From positions 1 through 8,416 of the forward strand of contig QOAX01000213.1 in assembly GCA_003972865.1 (NCBI GenBank): a stretch of 8,416 bases of DNA, in the 5' to 3' direction. The notes below the pieces were generated by a model. The model worked only from the letters and a program-made list of their open reading frames with translations, did no database searches and was not told where the DNA came from. Below, piece by piece: positions 1-5,991 of the stretch (the stretch's first letter is position 1; every line of letters starts with the position of its first letter). The translations under genes were made by a program, and so were the position numbers. The DNA comes from Verrucomicrobiota bacterium. GTDB taxonomy: Bacteria; Verrucomicrobiota; Verrucomicrobiia; Limisphaerales; UBA1096.

Positions 1-2748
1 CGTGTTTCCACGAAGGCAACCGATCCGGATGGAGTGGCCTCGGTGACGTTGTTTTACCAAGCGGTCCGGCCGGGCAGTTATGTCAGAAAAACGGACAGCA
101 GCTACGAGAAAGGGTGGGTGGAGTTGCCGATGATCGATGACGGGGTGAATGGCGATGCCGCGGCTGACGACTCGGTGTTTTCGGTGACTGTTCCGAAGAG
201 CGTGCAGGGGCATCGCACACTGGTGCGCTACCGGATCCGGGTCGAGGACTCGCTGGGCAATACGGTGACCCTGCCTTATGCAGACGACCGCCAGCCGAAC
301 TTCGCCTACTTTTGCTACAACGGCGTGCCGGCGTGGACCGGGTCAAATCGAGTCAACGGAAAAAAAGAGACGTTCCCCTCCAGGGTGATGGAGTCGCTTC
401 CGACGTACCACCTGATCGCCAACGCGACCGACGTCACCAACTCACAGTACAACAGCTCGTTTGACGCGGTGCGCTTCAACGGAACGCTCGTTTATGACGG
501 CAAGGTCTACGACCACATTGAGTTCCGGAACCGTGGCGAGTTTTCGACCTACGTCTCCGGCAAGAACAAGTGGCGGCTGTATTTCAACCGCACGCGCGGT
601 TTGCAGACGCGGGACAATTACGGCAGAAAGTATGCGCAGCCGAAAAAGATGATCAACCTCAACGGGTGCGCCTCGCCGTGGATGCCGGTCAACCGCGGTA
701 TGGCCGGGATGGAGGAGGCGATCGGTTTCAAGCTGTACAACCTGGCCGGAGGCCTGGCGCCCGAGACTCACTTCGTCCATCTTCGTGTGATTGATCACAC
801 CGATGTGGCGCCCCCCGGCCGGCGCAACGCCCAATATGAGGGGGATCTGTGGGGGCTCTACCTGAGCGTCGAGCATCCCGACAGCCGGTTTCTCGAGGAG
901 CACGGTCTGCCGGATGGCAACGTGTACAAGATCGAGGGCGGCAACGGCGACAAGCGCAACCAGGGGCCGACGCAGTCCAGCACCGCTTCGGACTGGAACA
1001 GCTTTCGCAGTGGCTACGGCCGCTCGCAGTCGCTCCAGTGGTGGCGCGATAATCTTCACCTGCCGACCTACTACACGTTCCGCTGCGTGAACCGGATCGC
1101 CAGCAACGTGGACATTCGTGAGGGCTGGAACAAGGTGTTTTACCATCACCCGGACAGCCATTGGTATCCGGTGCCATGGGACTTGGACATGCTGATCATC
1201 CCGGAGACACATTGGCAGGGATCGATCAACATCGAACGCTGCCTTAACCGTCACAAGGCGCTGAAAATCGAGTTCAAAAATCGCGCCCGTGAATTGCTTG
1301 ATCTGCTGCTTGATGACGTCTCGCCGACCGGCGGCCAAATCGGCCAGTTCATCGATGAGCATGCACGCTTTATCAACCCACCGGGCGAGCCGCTGACATT
1401 TGTCGATGTCGATCAGTTCATGTGGAACTACCATCCGCGAACGGCGGGAAGCCATCGCGGCCAGTTTTACGTGTCGCCCAAGAGCCAGAACAACCGGGGC
1501 GGCACGTGGACGCGGCGGCTCAAGAGCAGGGATCACGAGGGCATGATGCAGCACATGCTTGATTTCATGACCGACACCGATCTCGGCCAGTGGAGCATCG
1601 GCGATGGCGACCCGCGCGGCTACGGCTACAACTACCTCGAGTACGAGGCCAAGTTCACCGACATCCCGAACACGCCGACGATCACCTATGTCGGCCCGGA
1701 TGGTTTCCCGTTGGACGAGCTGCGGTTTAAGTCCAGCTCGTTTGAGCCGGGGCGATCGACCAACAACAAAAAGTTTACCGGCATCCAGTGGCGTTTGGCG
1801 GAGGTGTCCAACCTCGGTACGCCATTCTTTGAGCCGGGCCAACCATGGAAGTACGAGGTGAACGCGACTTGGGAACTCGAGGTCGACGAGTTTGTCGGGA
1901 GCGTAGCCGTCCCGCAAAGCCTCGTTCGCAAGGGCGGCACGTATCGCGCCCGTGTGAGGATGCGCAACGGCACGATGGCGTGGAGCCACTGGTCGGCGCC
2001 GGTCGAGTTCGTCGCCGGCGAACCGGACCTGGCCGGCCTTCGGGCGAGCCTGGTGTTCAACGAGATCATGTACCACCCGCCTGGCCAAGCGGATGAAAGC
2101 GCCGGTGAGCTTGAGTTTCTCGAGTTGAAAAACATCGGCGCCTCGGTGCTGGACTTGAGTGGCCTGTTTTTCACCAGCGGCATTGAGTTTGTTTTCCCCA
2201 AGGGGAGCACGCTCGCGCCCGGTGGACTCTTTTTGCTCGGCAAAAACCGGGCGGCGTTGCAGAACCGCTATCCCGGCCTGACCGTGCACGGAATTTACCG
2301 GGGTCGGCTGGCCAACGAGGGGGAAACGCTCACGTTGTCGGCCGGACTCGATGCGCCGGTGCTCAACGTGACGTACGATGACGCCGCACCCTGGCCGGAA
2401 AAGGCAGACGGTTACGGCTTTTCCTTGAACGCCGATGCGGCAAGCGAGCTGGGTTTCCGGGCCAGCGCGGCCCTCGGCGGCACTCCCGGCGGGGAAGATC
2501 CCGGCTTGGCCAAGCCGTTGGACGATTTGATCCTGAAGGTGACACGCCTGGCCAACGGCATGTTGCGGGTGGGTTTTGCGGCGGAGGAGGGGCGGAGTTA
2601 CTCCCTGCAGACCACGCAAGCGCTTGGCCAAGCGTGGCAGCCTTTGACCCATTTCTATCCAGAAGAGAGTGGGAAGGTGTCACGCATCATCTCCCCGCGG
2701 GTTAGTCGTGAGCGGTTCTTCAGGCTGGTGACGCCGGCCAACCCGTAG
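1..2748 (+). CDS. CotH-kinase family protein with C-terminal lamin-tail domain (5' partial)
   Basis: The frame is open from base 1, so the gene starts upstream; the GTG at 34 is only an internal codon. Counting base 1 as codon 1, 915 residues are visible. Residues 1-100 look like a beta-sandwich region ('TDPDGVASVTLFYQ'). Residues about 120-460 match the CotH kinase fold: Asp371 in 'NVDIREGWNKV' and 'PWDLD' with Asp394 and Asp396 fit its catalytic and metal-binding acidic residues. Residues about 682-805 are a lamin-tail domain ('VFNEIMYHP' to 'GYGFSLN'). The last 75 residues resemble the C-terminal tail domain common in exported Verrucomicrobiota proteins ('GRSYSLQTT', ending 'RFFRLVTP'). 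CotH proteins are atypical protein kinases, first known from Bacillus spore coats; the substrate here is unknown. Export is inferred from the domains, because the N-terminus is missing. It ends 14 bases before the convergent clpP-like gene. Two copies of the iterated palindrome lie near its 3' end. Confidence 0.88.
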   Translation, partial: RVSTKATDPDGVASVTLFYQAVRPGSYVRKTDSSYEKGWVELPMIDDGVNGDAAADDSVFSVTVPKSVQGHRTLVRYRIRVEDSLGNTVTLPYADDRQPNFAYFCYNGVPAWTGSNRVNGKKETFPSRVMESLPTYHLIANATDVTNSQYNSSFDAVRFNGTLVYDGKVYDHIEFRNRGEFSTYVSGKNKWRLYFNRTRGLQTRDNYGRKYAQPKKMINLNGCASPWMPVNRGMAGMEEAIGFKLYNLAGGLAPETHFVHLRVIDHTDVAPPGRRNAQYEGDLWGLYLSVEHPDSRFLEEHGLPDGNVYKIEGGNGDKRNQGPTQSSTASDWNSFRSGYGRSQSLQWWRDNLHLPTYYTFRCVNRIASNVDIREGWNKVFYHHPDSHWYPVPWDLDMLIIPETHWQGSINIERCLNRHKALKIEFKNRARELLDLLLDDVSPTGGQIGQFIDEHARFINPPGEPLTFVDVDQFMWNYHPRTAGSHRGQFYVSPKSQNNRGGTWTRRLKSRDHEGMMQHMLDFMTDTDLGQWSIGDGDPRGYGYNYLEYEAKFTDIPNTPTITYVGPDGFPLDELRFKSSSFEPGRSTNNKKFTGIQWRLAEVSNLGTPFFEPGQPWKYEVNATWELEVDEFVGSVAVPQSLVRKGGTYRARVRMRNGTMAWSHWSAPVEFVAGEPDLAGLRASLVFNEIMYHPPGQADESAGELEFLELKNIGASVLDLSGLFFTSGIEFVFPKGSTLAPGGLFLLGKNRAALQNRYPGLTVHGIYRGRLANEGETLTLSAGLDAPVLNVTYDDAAPWPEKADGYGFSLNADAASELGFRASAALGGTPGGEDPGLAKPLDDLILKVTRLANGMLRVGFAAEEGRSYSLQTTQALGQAWQPLTHFYPEESGKVSRIISPRVSRERFFRLVTPANP
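2078..2091. repeat. Iterated palindrome, one-mismatch copy
   Basis: CGCCTGGCCAAGCG differs by one base from the consensus CGCTTGGCCAAGCG. It lies inside the CotH gene and encodes part of 'PPGQAD'. The identical 14-mer recurs at 4130-4143. Confidence 0.5.
2502..2517. repeat. Iterated palindrome copy, 16-base perfect palindrome
   Basis: CGGCTTGGCCAAGCCG is a perfect 16-base palindrome holding the exact core CTTGGCCAAG. It lies in the CotH gene in the reading frame that gives Leu-Ala-Lys ('GLAKPL'). Confidence 0.75.
2617..2634. repeat. Iterated palindrome copy with an extra half-site
   Basis: The exact 14-base palindrome CGCTTGGCCAAGCG lies at 2621-2634. It is preceded by CAAG, so a second overlapping palindrome, CAAGCGCTTG, is formed at 2617-2626. 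The 18-base unit recurs with one mismatch at 6608-6625. It is in the CotH coding region and is read as Leu-Gly-Gln-Ala ('ALGQAW'). Confidence 0.75.
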
Positions 2749-2762
2749 CGCACGGTTGCGGC

Positions 2763-3335
2763 TTACAGCTCGTCGTTGGATTGGATGATTTTCCCGACGA
2801 GGCCGTACTCCTTGGCCTCCTTCGGGGTCATCCAGAAGTTGCGGTCGGTGTCCTTGGCGATGGTCTCGATCGGCTGGCCGGTTTGGTCGGCGAAAATCTG
2901 GTTGAGCCGCTCGCGCATCTTGACGATCTGCTCCGCCTCGATGCTGATGTCCGACGCCTGGCCGCCGACTCCGCCGCTCGGTTGGTGTAGCATGTAGCGG
3001 GTGTTTGGTAGGCTGAAGCGATCTCCGACCGGCGGGGCGGCGTAAATCAACGCCCCGGCGCTGGCAACACAGCCGGTGCCGACGATCTTCACACGCGGCT
3101 TCACGAACCGGATCATGTCGTGAATGCTATCGCCCGATTCCACGTGGCCGCCGGGCGAGTTGACGAAAACCGTGATGTCATCGTCCGACTCAGAGGCGAG
3201 CAGTTGCAGCTTGGTGCAGAATTCGCGGGCCACCTTCTGGTTGATCTCGCCATACAGCATGATGGTCCGCGACTTGAGGAGCAGCTCCTCAAGTTTGTTC
3301 AGGGAGTCCTTCTCGTCCTTTTTGTCCTTGCTCAT
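2763..3335 (-). CDS. clpP: ClpP-family serine peptidase, non-canonical (Asn at the catalytic Asp position)
   Basis: This 190-residue protein has the ClpP fold throughout. ClpP forms a barrel that degrades proteins fed by Clp ATPases. Visible motifs are 'VNSPGG' (59-63), Ser92 in 'GCVASAGA', His117 in 'YMLHQPSGG', the handle region 'GGQASDISIEAEQIVK', and 'KDTDRNFWMTPKEAKEYGLV' (161-180). Aligned by eye with E. coli ClpP ('[20 protein letters not shown]'), the catalytic Asp171 is Asn166 here and the conserved Asp after 'GLV' is Gly181. The N-terminus is short, charged and Lys/Asp-rich, without the usual hydrophobic axial-loop segment. The ATG at 3335 was chosen because homology begins just after it; the frame runs further upstream into the kinase gene without ClpP-like sequence. 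No clear ribosome-binding site is seen. It lies 71 bases after the sugar kinase on the same strand, so co-transcription is possible. It may be a second, specialised ClpP paralogue rather than the main one. Confidence 0.9.
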   Translation of the reverse strand: MSKDKKDEKDSLNKLEELLLKSRTIMLYGEINQKVAREFCTKLQLLASESDDDITVFVNSPGGHVESGDSIHDMIRFVKPRVKIVGTGCVASAGALIYAAPPVGDRFSLPNTRYMLHQPSGGVGGQASDISIEAEQIVKMRERLNQIFADQTGQPIETIAKDTDRNFWMTPKEAKEYGLVGKIIQSNDEL

Positions 3336-3342
3336 TGTGGAG

Positions 3343-3363
3343 ACGCGCGACGGCGCCGCGCGT
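3343..3363 (-). promoter_or_regulatory. GC-only hairpin in the clpP-like leader
   Basis: ACGCGCG (3343-3349) and CGCGCGT (3357-3363) form a perfect 7-base-pair stem with a 7-base loop. On the minus strand it ends 7 bases before the clpP-like ATG, where a ribosome-binding site would sit. No T-run follows, so it is not a typical intrinsic terminator. A role in translation control is inference; high GC makes chance stems common. Confidence 0.3.
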
Positions 3364-3406
3364 GGCCGGGAGATTGGGTGCAAGCCGCCCCGGTGTAAAG
3401 CGGGAA

Positions 3407-4300
3407 TCAATTTTTGCCACTGGGCAGCAATTCGGCGGGAAATTTCGGGGTGGCCCCTTGGCGCGAGACGACGAAGGCCCCGAGCCGGTTGGCCAGGTCG
3501 GCGGTCTGCTGGAGCGGCCAGCGGTGAACCGCGCCGTGCAGGATCGCCGCGCTGCACGCATCGCCGGCACCGACCGAGTCGGCCTCCGGCTCCGGTGCAA
3601 ACCGTGCCGCTTGGCCAAGCGTGATCGAGTCGGCGGTGTGCAGCGCCGTCCCGAGCTTGCCGCGTGTCAGCACGAACAGGTCGAGCTCGAATCGCTTGAT
3701 AAACTTCGGGATGGCCCACGCTTGGCCAAGGCCGAGCAGCGGGGCGACGGTTGCTAGTTCGGCCTCGTTCATCTTGACGATGGAGGCGGCACGGCAACCG
3801 GCCTCGAGCTGCGTGGCGGAGAAATCGTCCTGCCGTAAATTCACATCGAACAGCCGCACGGCCTGGCTGGCGGCGGTGACGAATTGCCGGATCGTTGATT
3901 GGGCCGGCTCGAGCCGCTGGCCAAGCGTGCCGAAGCAGACGGCGTCACAGCGCTTGGCCAAGCCGGCGAGCGGGTCGTCCCAGGCGAGGCGATCCCAGGC
4001 GGCGCCGCGGGTGATGTCGTACTCCGGCTCGCCGTCCCGGAGGGTGACCTCGACCGTGCCGGTCGGGGCGTGGGGGTCGCGTTGAATGAAGCTTGTGTCC
4101 ATGCCGCGCCCGGCCAGATCGTCGAGCAGCGCCTGGCCAAGCGCGTCGCGGCCGATGCGGCTGGCCACGACGGCGTTGTTGCCGATTTGGTGCGCCTGGA
4201 CGGCGGCGTTGAGGGGCGCGCCGCCAAGCGCCGGGCCGGTGGGAAGCAGGTCGTAAAGTGCCTCACCCAAGCCGACGATGAGTGGGGGTGAGTCTCTCAT
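3407..4300 (-). CDS. PfkB-family carbohydrate kinase (fructokinase-like)
   Basis: A 297-residue sugar kinase of the ribokinase/PfkB family, which transfers phosphate from ATP to a sugar or sugar acid in the cytoplasm. The first signature is 'GGAPLNAAVQAHQIG' (26-40). The second is 'DSVGAGDACSAAIL' (241-254), with the catalytic base Asp247 in 'GAGD'. Other family marks are 'FDVNLR' (151-156), 'VKMNEAEL' (175-182) and 'TRGKLG' (212-217). 'GEALYDLLP' at the N-terminus and 'DVNLR' suggest fructokinase or a related hexose kinase; the substrate cannot be fixed from sequence. The ATG at 4300 overlaps the TGA of the upstream FkbM gene (ATGA), pointing to translational coupling. An in-frame extension to 4348 would add 16 residues unlike the family. 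Five copies or near copies of the iterated palindrome fall in this gene, giving repeated Leu-Gly-Gln and Leu-Ala-Lys peptides. Confidence 0.9.
   Translation of the reverse strand: MRDSPPLIVGLGEALYDLLPTGPALGGAPLNAAVQAHQIGNNAVVASRIGRDALGQALLDDLAGRGMDTSFIQRDPHAPTGTVEVTLRDGEPEYDITRGAAWDRLAWDDPLAGLAKRCDAVCFGTLGQRLEPAQSTIRQFVTAASQAVRLFDVNLRQDDFSATQLEAGCRAASIVKMNEAELATVAPLLGLGQAWAIPKFIKRFELDLFVLTRGKLGTALHTADSITLGQAARFAPEPEADSVGAGDACSAAILHGAVHRWPLQQTADLANRLGAFVVSRQGATPKFPAELLPSGKN
3608..3621. repeat. Iterated palindrome copy, exact 14-base consensus
   Basis: CGCTTGGCCAAGCG is exact and perfectly palindromic. It lies in the sugar-kinase gene, read on the minus strand as Leu-Gly-Gln-Ala ('TLGQAARF'). 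Confidence 0.75.
3721..3730. repeat. Iterated palindrome copy, 10-base core
   Basis: The exact core CTTGGCCAAG has consensus CG on its left, but its right flank (GC) differs. It lies in the sugar-kinase gene within 'LGLGQAWAIP'. Confidence 0.65.
3952..3963. repeat. Iterated palindrome copy, 12-base
   Basis: GCTTGGCCAAGC is an exact 12-base palindrome in the sugar-kinase gene, read as Leu-Ala-Lys ('AGLAKRC'). A degenerate copy one base shorter, CGCTGGCCAAGCG, lies just upstream at 3915-3927. Confidence 0.7.
4130..4143. repeat. Iterated palindrome, one-mismatch copy
   Basis: CGCCTGGCCAAGCG is identical to the copy at 2078-2091 and one base off consensus. On the minus strand it encodes Leu-Gly-Gln-Ala in 'DALGQALL' of the sugar kinase. 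Confidence 0.5.
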
Positions 4301-5205
4301 CGGAGCGTCGAGGCTTGCAGCAGCACCGGGCGCGGCTTGGCGGTCCAAAACGAAAACCCCTTGAGCCGCAGCCGGTAGTCCGGCCGGGTCTCGCGCAACC
4401 AGGCGATCATTCGCTCGGCGTGGTCATCGACGTGATACGTCGTGATGGCGAGTTGAGGCGCGCCGTTTCGAATCTGCTCCCCGGCACCGAGCAGCACGTC
4501 GAGGTCCGCCCCCTCGGCGTCGGCCTTGATGAGGTCGCCCGGGCCAAGCGCCAGCTGGTGGCTGCGGCAGTAGTCGTCGATGCTGGTGACTGGCACGGCG
4601 TCGGGGTGCGACTCGCCGCTTGGCAGGTACTCGAGATAACCGGCATCCGGGTTGTCACCGGCAACCATTCGCGCCCGGCCGGTCTGGCTGCCGACGCCAC
4701 TGCGCTCGATGTCGATGCCATCGGCCAAGCCGTTGGTCTCGGCTCCGCGCCGGAGTAGGGCGGCCATGCGCCCGCTTGGCTCGAAACAGATCACGCGCCT
4801 GGCCAGGCGTTCGTTGATCGCGCGAAAGGCGAACAACCCTTCGCACGCGCCGACGTCGAGCACGGTGCTCTCCGGCGAGAGCCGGACCGGCGCGGTGGTG
4901 TAGTGGTGCGGGTTGGCAGCGGAGAATTCCTGCTCGATGACGAAATGCAGGTTTTGATCCGGCTCGGTTGGCCAGAAGAAGCTTAGCCCGCTGTCGTGCA
5001 AGCGCACCTGCCAAGCATCATCGGCCCGGGTGATGTCAGCTTCGTTTGCCAAACGACTCGATGCAGTCCAGGTGTGCAATCGCGCCGGGAGGATCACTCG
5101 GCCGAGCTGCATCCGCGCGTCGCCGAAGGCGAACCGGCCGTGGAGCTTTTGTTGCCGCCGCCACTCGCTCCAGCAGCGCAAGACTTGGGAGAGGGGGTTC
5201 TTCAC
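4297..5205 (-). CDS. FkbM-family SAM-dependent methyltransferase
   Basis: A 302-residue protein whose C-terminal two thirds is an FkbM-type Rossmann methyltransferase. Motif I for S-adenosylmethionine is 'VLDVGACEG' (115-123) and the acidic end of strand 2 is Glu142 in 'CFEPS'. 'SIDDY' (208-212) and 'LIKADAEGAD' (225-234) are the family hallmarks, followed by 'LAITTYH' (252-258). FkbM enzymes usually O-methylate hydroxyls of polyketides, sugars or glycolipids; the acceptor here is unknown. Residues 1-110 form an N-terminal region without a recognised motif. The start is GTG at 5205: an in-frame TGA lies two codons upstream and no ATG occurs before residue 32. No Shine-Dalgarno sequence is evident. 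Its TGA overlaps the ATG of the sugar kinase, so the two are probably translated together. Upstream lies a divergent gene of another methyltransferase-like family, so both may serve glycan decoration. Confidence 0.88.
   Translation of the reverse strand: MKNPLSQVLRCWSEWRRQQKLHGRFAFGDARMQLGRVILPARLHTWTASSRLANEADITRADDAWQVRLHDSGLSFFWPTEPDQNLHFVIEQEFSAANPHHYTTAPVRLSPESTVLDVGACEGLFAFRAINERLARRVICFEPSGRMAALLRRGAETNGLADGIDIERSGVGSQTGRARMVAGDNPDAGYLEYLPSGESHPDAVPVTSIDDYCRSHQLALGPGDLIKADAEGADLDVLLGAGEQIRNGAPQLAITTYHVDDHAERMIAWLRETRPDYRLRLKGFSFWTAKPRPVLLQASTLR
4796..4809. repeat. Iterated palindrome variant with paired changes
   Basis: CGCCTGGCCAGGCG differs from consensus at two symmetric positions (T to C and A to G), so it remains a perfect 14-base palindrome. 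It lies in the FkbM gene within 'ERLARRV'. Confidence 0.45.
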
Positions 5206-5310
5206 GGGTCAGTCGGTGTACGGGATTGGCACACGGTGATTGCCACTGCGGGGTTTTGGCCATACGGTTCGCGCCCCGGCGGAAGCGGTTGCCTGCCGGT
5301 CTGGATCAAG
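5206..5310. promoter_or_regulatory. Divergent intergenic region between the FkbM and CmcI-family genes
   Basis: This 105-base gap separates two divergent starts, so promoters for both must lie here or overlap the genes. No convincing -35/-10 pair was found. An inverted repeat TGGCA-N9-TGCCA (5227-5245) near the middle is a weak operator candidate. No coding homology is seen here, though the plus frame is open through it. Confidence 0.4.
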
Positions 5311-5991
5311 ATGTACATGCGCCTTCGCAGTCTGGTGATCTCCCTCTACAACGCGCTGTTTGCGCGTGCCGTGGAGAAGTTATTTTTTCACCAACTCGTC
5401 ACCAAGACAAACAACTTCGGCAGGAGCAACTGGCTCGGCAAGCCGATCTGGCAGAACACGTTCGATCTCTGGATCGCGCAGGAGACGATCCACGACGTGA
5501 AGCCGTCGCTCATCATTGAGTGCGGCACCAACCGCGGCGGCTCGGCCTACTTTTACGCGCAGTTGTTCGACCTCATGGGCACCGACGGCAGGGTCGTCTC
5601 GGTGGATATCGAGACACTGCACGAGTTGTCGCACCCGCGGGTGACGTACCTCATCGGCAGCTCGGTGTCGGACGAGATCGCCGGGCAGATCCGCGCGATG
5701 GCGGAGGCGGCGACCGGCCCGGTTTTGGTGATCCTCGACAGCGACCACTCCGAGGCGCACGTCACGAAGGAACTTGAGATTTACGCGCCGATGACGACGG
5801 TCGGCAGCTACTGCCTCGTGCAGGATGGCATCATCGATGAGCTGTTCATGTTCCGCAAGGGCCGACCCGGGCCGCTGCCGGCGCTCGAGAAATATTTGGC
5901 AAAACACCCGGAGTTCGAGATCGACCATGAGCGGTGCGAGCGCTTTCTCATCACGCACCACCCGAAAGGCTGGCTCAAGCGCGTTCAATGA
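5311..5991 (+). CDS. Cephalosporin hydroxylase (CmcI)-family protein, methyltransferase-like
   Basis: A 226-residue protein of the CmcI/rhamnosyl O-methyltransferase family, a Rossmann fold resembling SAM-dependent, metal-dependent methyltransferases. Despite the name, members act in various antibiotic and glycan pathways. Motifs are 'NFGRSNWLGKPIWQ' (35-48), 'IECGTNRGGSAYFYA' (69-83) for cofactor binding, 'VSVDI' (96-100), 'ILDSDHSEAHVTKEL' (141-155) with Asp142, Asp144 and His146 as likely metal-site residues, 'VQDGIID' (170-176) and the closing 'THHPKGWLKR' (215-224). The ATG at 5311 was chosen because family-like sequence begins soon after; the ATG at 5317 is also possible. The frame is open upstream to 4996, but there it is antisense to FkbM and has no homology. 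Its TGA overlaps the hisH ATG (ATGA). The methyl or hydroxyl acceptor is unknown. Confidence 0.87.
   Translation: MYMRLRSLVISLYNALFARAVEKLFFHQLVTKTNNFGRSNWLGKPIWQNTFDLWIAQETIHDVKPSLIIECGTNRGGSAYFYAQLFDLMGTDGRVVSVDIETLHELSHPRVTYLIGSSVSDEIAGQIRAMAEAATGPVLVILDSDHSEAHVTKELEIYAPMTTVGSYCLVQDGIIDELFMFRKGRPGPLPALEKYLAKHPEFEIDHERCERFLITHHPKGWLKRVQ

Noticed and set aside
442..2652. A 736-codon open frame on the minus strand
   Set aside because: It is wholly antisense to the CotH/lamin-tail gene, its translation shows no recognisable motif and has a skewed Arg/Ala/Val composition. Long antisense frames are expected in GC-rich genes.
2749..2762. Terminator between the convergent CotH and ClpP-like genes
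   Set aside because: The 14-base gap has no room for a hairpin, and none with a T-run is visible overlapping the gene ends.
3124..3624. Plus-strand frame of 166 codons across the clpP-kinase gap
   Set aside because: It is antisense to two well-supported genes and has low-complexity Arg/Ser/Pro content.
3336..3797. N-terminal extension of the ClpP-like frame
   Set aside because: The extra 154 codons overlap the PfkB kinase in another frame and have no ClpP-like features; the ATG at 3335 fits family length.
4282..4758. Plus-strand frame of 158 codons
   Set aside because: It is a shadow of the FkbM gene; the minus-strand product has clear SAM-binding motifs and this one has none.
5042..5056. 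TCGTTTGCCAAACGA as another copy of the iterated palindrome
   Set aside because: It is an odd-length inverted repeat with different arms, lies in the FkbM coding region and lacks the GGCC centre; a chance resemblance is likelier.
4996..5310. N-terminal extension of the CmcI-family frame
   Set aside because: Most of it is antisense to the FkbM gene and no family motif precedes 5311.
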